In this document: positions 60,925 through 64,000 of the stretch, in pieces
How positions within the stretch are numbered: the stretch's first letter is position 1
Layout: every line of letters starts with the position of its first letter
Assembly (NCBI RefSeq): GCF_002939865.1
Contig: NZ_MDEE01000021.1
Span: 19,511-83,510, forward strand
Source of the DNA: Xanthomonas dyei
GTDB taxonomy: Bacteria; Pseudomonadota; Gammaproteobacteria; Xanthomonadales; Xanthomonadaceae
Length of the DNA stretch: 64,000 nt
Reading direction: 5' to 3'
Notes under the pieces: model-generated
Seen by the model: the letters and a program-made list of their open reading frames with translations, nothing else
What the model was told of the DNA's origin: nothing
Database searches by the model: none
Program-made: the position numbers and the translations under genes

Positions 60925-60949
60925 GAGCCCGGCAATGCCGGGCTTTTTG
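60925..60949 (+). terminator. Rho-independent terminator of gpsA
   Basis: AGCCCGGCAATGCCGGGCTTTTTGT: a 7-8-bp GC stem with a short loop and a T5 run, 40 bp past the gpsA stop. One of the few textbook terminators in the window. Confidence 0.85.
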
Positions 60950-61072
60950 TTAGCTGACGATCGCACCCCTCAGGGGCGTACTGCAGCCGATCAAGCGCAT
61001 TGCCTCTTTGAAGGCCACATGCGTCGCATCGCCTTGCTGCCGTTTCTGCACGCGTTGTGTATCCATCGCACA

Positions 61073-61106
61073 AAAGAAAGAAGCCCGGTCGGGGGGACCG
61101 GGCTTC
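61073..61106 (-). terminator. Rho-independent terminator of ax21
   Basis: On the minus strand GAAGCCCGGTC-CCCCC-GACCGGGCTT forms a 10-bp stem followed by CTTTCTTTT. It begins 45 bp after the ax21 stop. Confidence 0.8.
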
Positions 61107-61150
61107 CAATGCAACGCGGGAGAGAGTCGCGTTGCAGTCAAACGTGCGGC

Positions 61151-61747
61151 TTACCAGCTGAAACGCGGGCCGACCGACCATTCCTTGTTGCCGTCGCCAT
61201 CCATACGGATGTCGCCGTTGATGCCCCAGTTCTGGTTCAACTTCACCTGGGCGCCAAGGCGGCCGTAGAAGTTGTCGCCGATGTCGATGCCGCGCTTCTT
61301 GGAGAAGTCTTCGTAGCCAGCCAGGGCATAGACTTCGAAGTGCTCGCCGAAGGCGTTACGCAGGCCGGCTTCCACGCTGTAGCCGTCGAAGCTGATGTTC
61401 GGGCTGTCCAGGTCCAGCTTGCGGTAAGCAACGCGGGCAACGAAGTCGGTGCTGGTGGCGATCTCGTGGTTGTAGCCCACACCGACGCCCCACTGCTGGA
61501 AGTCGGAGTTGGAGCTTTCGAACACGCTGTCGTTGTCGTCAGCGTTCTGCTTGCTGTAATCACCGAACACGTGGAAGTTCGGAGCAACGGCGTAAGAAGC
61601 CTTCAGGCCCCAACCATCTGCATCGCGACCTTCGGTCGGGGTGCGCACGTAGTCGCCTTCGACGAAATTGTAGGAGAGGTTTTCAGCAGCGGAGGCCGCA
61701 AACGGCAGGGCTGCGAGGAGGCCGAGGGCCAGCAGTGAAGTCTTCAT
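61151..61747 (-). CDS. ax21: Ax21-family outer-membrane beta-barrel protein
   Basis: A 198-residue outer-membrane protein with signal peptide ~1-20 ('LLALGLLAALPFAASA'), processed before 'AENLSYNFVEGDYVRTP'. That mature N-terminus is diagnostic of Ax21. The rest is an eight-strand barrel ending 'WSVGPRFSW' with a terminal aromatic. Earlier claims that Ax21 is the ligand of the rice immune receptor XA21 were retracted; it is now regarded as a secreted/vesicle outer-membrane protein linked to motility and biofilm. I chose the ATG at 61745-61747 (MKTS..); one Met two codons earlier is possible. It has its own terminator. Confidence 0.92.
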   Translation of the reverse strand: MKTSLLALGLLAALPFAASAAENLSYNFVEGDYVRTPTEGRDADGWGLKASYAVAPNFHVFGDYSKQNADDNDSVFESSNSDFQQWGVGVGYNHEIATSTDFVARVAYRKLDLDSPNISFDGYSVEAGLRNAFGEHFEVYALAGYEDFSKKRGIDIGDNFYGRLGAQVKLNQNWGINGDIRMDGDGNKEWSVGPRFSW

Positions 61748-62039
61748 GATCAATACCTGTACTTATGGTTTGGGCCGGCGCTGAGGCGGATGCCGTTCGC
61801 TGCCGAGATGTAAATTCTCCGTTATTCGATGGAACGCGACATGAATTTTGAACTGAGCAGTGAATGAATCATCGCGCCAGATTCAGCTGCGCTTTCTTGT
61901 GGTCAACGCGTGTGCGTACTAGTCGCAATTGAACTGTGACGAAGGTTTGTCTCTCAAACGGCACTCCGCCAGAGCTAAACTCTTTACGCCTTGATGGGAT
62001 AGGCATACCCAAGACCCATACTTCGACCGCGGGAACATC

Positions 62040-62600
62040 ATGACAAAGCAGGACACAGGCGAACTTCTTGCGCGGGCGGCTCAGTCGATGCTTGACGCCG
62101 ATGACGCGAAATCTGTCGCGTTGCTCAACATGCTGCTTGATCAAGCCCCCAACTGCGCTGAGGCGTATTACCTGTTGGGCGCGCAGCACGCGCAGTCAGG
62201 GGAGATGACTCTCGCTGAACATGCATTCAAGCATGCGTTGCAATTGTCTCCAGAGTTGATCATGGCGCGTTTTCAGTTGGGTCAGCTGCTGCTTGTCACT
62301 TCACGCAACAGCGAGGCAATTCAAACGCTGCTACCGCTATCGGAGTTCACCGCTAACGCGATCGGCAGTTACGCCGGTGGTCTGATCTCCATCGCAAATC
62401 AACAGGTCGCTCTTGCGATCTCACAGTTGCGGGCGGGACTGGAAAAGGAACAGCCGCTTGCTGCTCTGCAAGCGGATATGCAAGCTCTGGTGATCAAGCT
62501 GTCAGATGATGGACAGGTACATCAGCTATTGCAGTCGGACATCGGTGATTCGCCAGCCGGTGCATCCATGCTGCTGTCCAACTACAGCCGCTACAACTGA
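62040..62600 (+). CDS. TPR-repeat protein
   Basis: A 186-residue protein with three tetratricopeptide-like repeats ('AAQSMLDADDAKSVALLNMLLDQAPN', 'AYYLLGAQHAQSGEMTLAEHAFKHALQLSPE', 'ARFQLGQLLLVTSRNSEAIQTLLPL'). The C-terminal half is less regular. No signal peptide is seen. Base composition is clearly less GC-rich than in the upstream genes. It starts a tight operon with an unknown gene 3 bp on. Possibly a chaperone or assembly factor for the product made by the downstream glycosyltransferase. Confidence 0.8.
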   Translation: MTKQDTGELLARAAQSMLDADDAKSVALLNMLLDQAPNCAEAYYLLGAQHAQSGEMTLAEHAFKHALQLSPELIMARFQLGQLLLVTSRNSEAIQTLLPLSEFTANAIGSYAGGLISIANQQVALAISQLRAGLEKEQPLAALQADMQALVIKLSDDGQVHQLLQSDIGDSPAGASMLLSNYSRYN

Positions 62601-62603
62601 TAG

Positions 62604-62996
62604 ATGGAGCTGGGTTCTCTCTCGCCCACTGCCGCACTGATCGCTGCGATCCGTGGCGATACGGTGCGTGGGCGTGGGAGGGTCGCTTCTGTTGGTTCCG
62701 CCACTCGCAAGGCAGAAGTGGCCGGTGCCAGTCATGCCAAGACGACCGCGCAGCTGGAACGACAGCTCGTGGAAATCGTGCATGAGGTTCCCAGTGATGA
62801 CTTGGCGGCGGTGCGTCGCGTGCGGCCCATTCTGATACGACAGGTCTTGCTATGGGAATTTGGGCAAACCTTCCGAGAGCATCCGGAATGGAGCGCTATC
62901 CTGCAGCGGATCGAAGCGACGCTGCATGCGGCTGATCCGGATGCCCAGCAGTTTGCCGGCTTGGTTCGCTCGTTGCAGCGGAAAGGGGTGAGGTGA
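62604..62996 (+). CDS. Hypothetical protein in TPR-glycosyltransferase operon
   Basis: A 130-residue soluble protein, predicted helical. The C-terminal part 'RQVLLWEFGQTFREHPEWSAILQRIEATLHA' is the most ordered stretch; the N-terminal 40 residues are Ala/Arg/Gly-rich. No family was recognised. It is embedded between the TPR gene and the glycosyltransferase gene with gaps of 3 and 1 bp, so it should be co-expressed with them. Confidence 0.78.
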   Translation: MELGSLSPTAALIAAIRGDTVRGRGRVASVGSATRKAEVAGASHAKTTAQLERQLVEIVHEVPSDDLAAVRRVRPILIRQVLLWEFGQTFREHPEWSAILQRIEATLHAADPDAQQFAGLVRSLQRKGVR

Positions 62997-62997
62997 C

Positions 62998-63822
62998 ATG
63001 AATGACCTCGCTGTCGCCGTATCGCCCCTGGCGCGAGGGGCGTCGGCTGGCATTGTCTTCCCGATGGAAGGTGCGCACACCGGTGACTTATTGATGGCAC
63101 TCCCGGCAATTGGTGCTGCGCTCCAGCAATCACCCGTCGCGGTCGTCGGGCTGCGCCCGACCTACTACCGCGCGCTGCGACGGCTGCCGATTCAATTTCG
63201 GTTTCACGTTGATGGTGGCCGCGTACTCAAGCCACATTGGCGAGCGAACGTTCACCCCACTGACGTCTGGCTTCAAAGCCTGTCCGAGGATGCAAAGCCC
63301 GTCAGGATGGACATTCCTACCGACGATGGGCCGTGGATCTCGCATCTGATGCCGGGAGGGCCGTGGGTCATGTTGAGCCCTTGGGCGGACTTTGCACCCA
63401 AGCGCTGGGCCCCCGAACGCTGGCGTGCCCTTGCGGGCTATATCGCAGATAGGGGGTTTTCCGTTGCGGTATCCGGTCCGCCTCAGTCGCAGGCATTGGC
63501 TGATTACATTGCAGGCGATTCGCACGCCAATCTGGTGGGGATGGACACGCCGGAGAATTGGCCGGCGTTGCTTCGACGTCCTGGACTCGTGGTGACCGTA
63601 GACAGTGGTCAGCTGTATTTCTGCGACGCAATGCGGGTCCCTGTCATCGGATTGCATGGTCGAACCCGACTGAGCGAGGCCGGTCCTTACTGGGACAATA
63701 GCTTGTGCATAGAGACCAATGGAATGGACGCCGTGTCGCTCGATGCAGTCGTCGTGTCCTTCCAGCGCTGGGCGGCGGGCATGAGTGGGTATTCGCCGTT
63801 GTCTCAGCGATTGCAAGGATAA
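62998..63822 (+). CDS. Divergent family 9 (heptosyltransferase-like) glycosyltransferase
   Basis: A 274-residue protein, shorter than LPS heptosyltransferases (~320-350). N-terminal 'GIVFPMEGAHTGDLLMALPAIGAAL' matches the first GT9 motif. 'PWVMLSPWADFAPKRWAPERWRALAGYIADRG' corresponds to the second domain entry. 'VVTVDSGQLYFCDAMRVPVIGLHG' matches the D-(T/S)-G-x-x-H motif, but with Tyr in place of His. That substitution may alter donor binding. The genes beside it suggest glycosylation of a surface protein, by analogy with autotransporter heptosyltransferases. It is followed by the IS-like end. Confidence 0.8.
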   Translation: MNDLAVAVSPLARGASAGIVFPMEGAHTGDLLMALPAIGAALQQSPVAVVGLRPTYYRALRRLPIQFRFHVDGGRVLKPHWRANVHPTDVWLQSLSEDAKPVRMDIPTDDGPWISHLMPGGPWVMLSPWADFAPKRWAPERWRALAGYIADRGFSVAVSGPPQSQALADYIAGDSHANLVGMDTPENWPALLRRPGLVVTVDSGQLYFCDAMRVPVIGLHGRTRLSEAGPYWDNSLCIETNGMDAVSLDAVVVSFQRWAAGMSGYSPLSQRLQG

Positions 63823-63909
63823 ATCGCTACCAGCCCTAAACTTATTTCTGTGCCCCGGGATTGTATGGGAGTAACGGCGGAAGAACGCCGACCGACAATC
63901 CATTAGGAG

Positions 63910-64000
63910 CTAAGGAAGGTCTGAATAACGATGCCTGAGAGTGCGGAATGTCCGCATCGTTCCGGAGAGTCTCGTTTGGATCTTCGGAGTTTCGCCATTT
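63910..64000. mobile_element. Probable left end of an IS5-family insertion sequence
   Basis: At 63910-63913 the tetranucleotide CTAA fits the IS5 target consensus YTAR, and it is followed directly by GGAAGGTCTGAATAACG. That resembles IS5-group terminal repeats, which begin GGAAGGTGCGAA. The element would continue past the window edge, so no transposase is visible. The identification rests on the target-plus-terminus pattern only. Confidence 0.5.

Overview
The window is a 64-kb stretch of a GC-rich gammaproteobacterial chromosome that I assign to Xanthomonas (species not resolved). Evidence for the genus: an Ax21-family outer-membrane protein, a fused indolepyruvate ferredoxin oxidoreductase, a yibN-secB-gpsA block, and several dispersed repeat families between the genes. 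These are REP-like 'GTAGGAGCGGACC..' palindromes, 7-bp tandem arrays, and a ~145-bp element with imperfect terminal inverted repeats present in five copies. I see no rRNA, tRNA or CRISPR array. Most genes are ordinary chromosomal housekeeping genes with short spacers.

Layout. 0-5 kb: a cut-off DUF2442/DMP19 gene, phenylalanine hydroxylase (phhA) divergent from an Lrp/AsnC regulator, and a TonB-dependent siderophore receptor behind a Fur-like box. 5.6-11.2 kb: patatin lipoprotein, AIM24 protein, ABC ATPase, acyl desaturase, EF-hand protein. 11.2-13.4 kb: a two-gene osmoprotectant ABC importer whose second gene fuses binding protein and permease. 13.5-17.1 kb: an ergothioneine locus (egtB-egtD divergent from a class V PLP enzyme). 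17.1-19.2 kb: a hipBA toxin-antitoxin pair with two large palindromes upstream. 19.2-22.9 kb: the fused IOR. 23-38 kb: transporter, ParA-like ATPase, SixA phosphatase, YceI, phospholipase D lipoprotein, two thioesterase/acyltransferase-type genes, YheT hydrolase, TPR-sulfotransferase, PEBP and a META/DUF4377 lipoprotein. 38.3-45.5 kb: uppP and the nitrogen-control block glnA, glnK-amtB, ntrBC.

46-64 kb: two tandem Cu/Zn superoxide dismutase lipoproteins (the first with an 11-C tract in its coding region), a lower-GC 505-residue orphan with an effector-like N-terminus, a conserved hypothetical, a FadI-type thiolase, hemD-hemX-hemY, a family 25 glycosyltransferase, the yibN-secB-gpsA block, ax21, and a lower-GC three-gene operon (TPR protein, unknown, divergent family 9 glycosyltransferase). 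The window ends in what looks like the terminus of an IS5-family insertion sequence.

The clearest functional circuit is nitrogen regulation. glnA has two NtrC sites about 31 bp apart and a well-formed sigma-54 promoter at E. coli-like spacing, and a third NtrC site sits against the ntrB start codon, suggesting autoregulation by the NtrC made from the same operon. The most unusual structural signals are the MITE-like repeat family that tends to abut stop codons, the hipBA operator palindromes, the ergothioneine locus without egtA or egtC beside it, and the poly-C tract in sodC.
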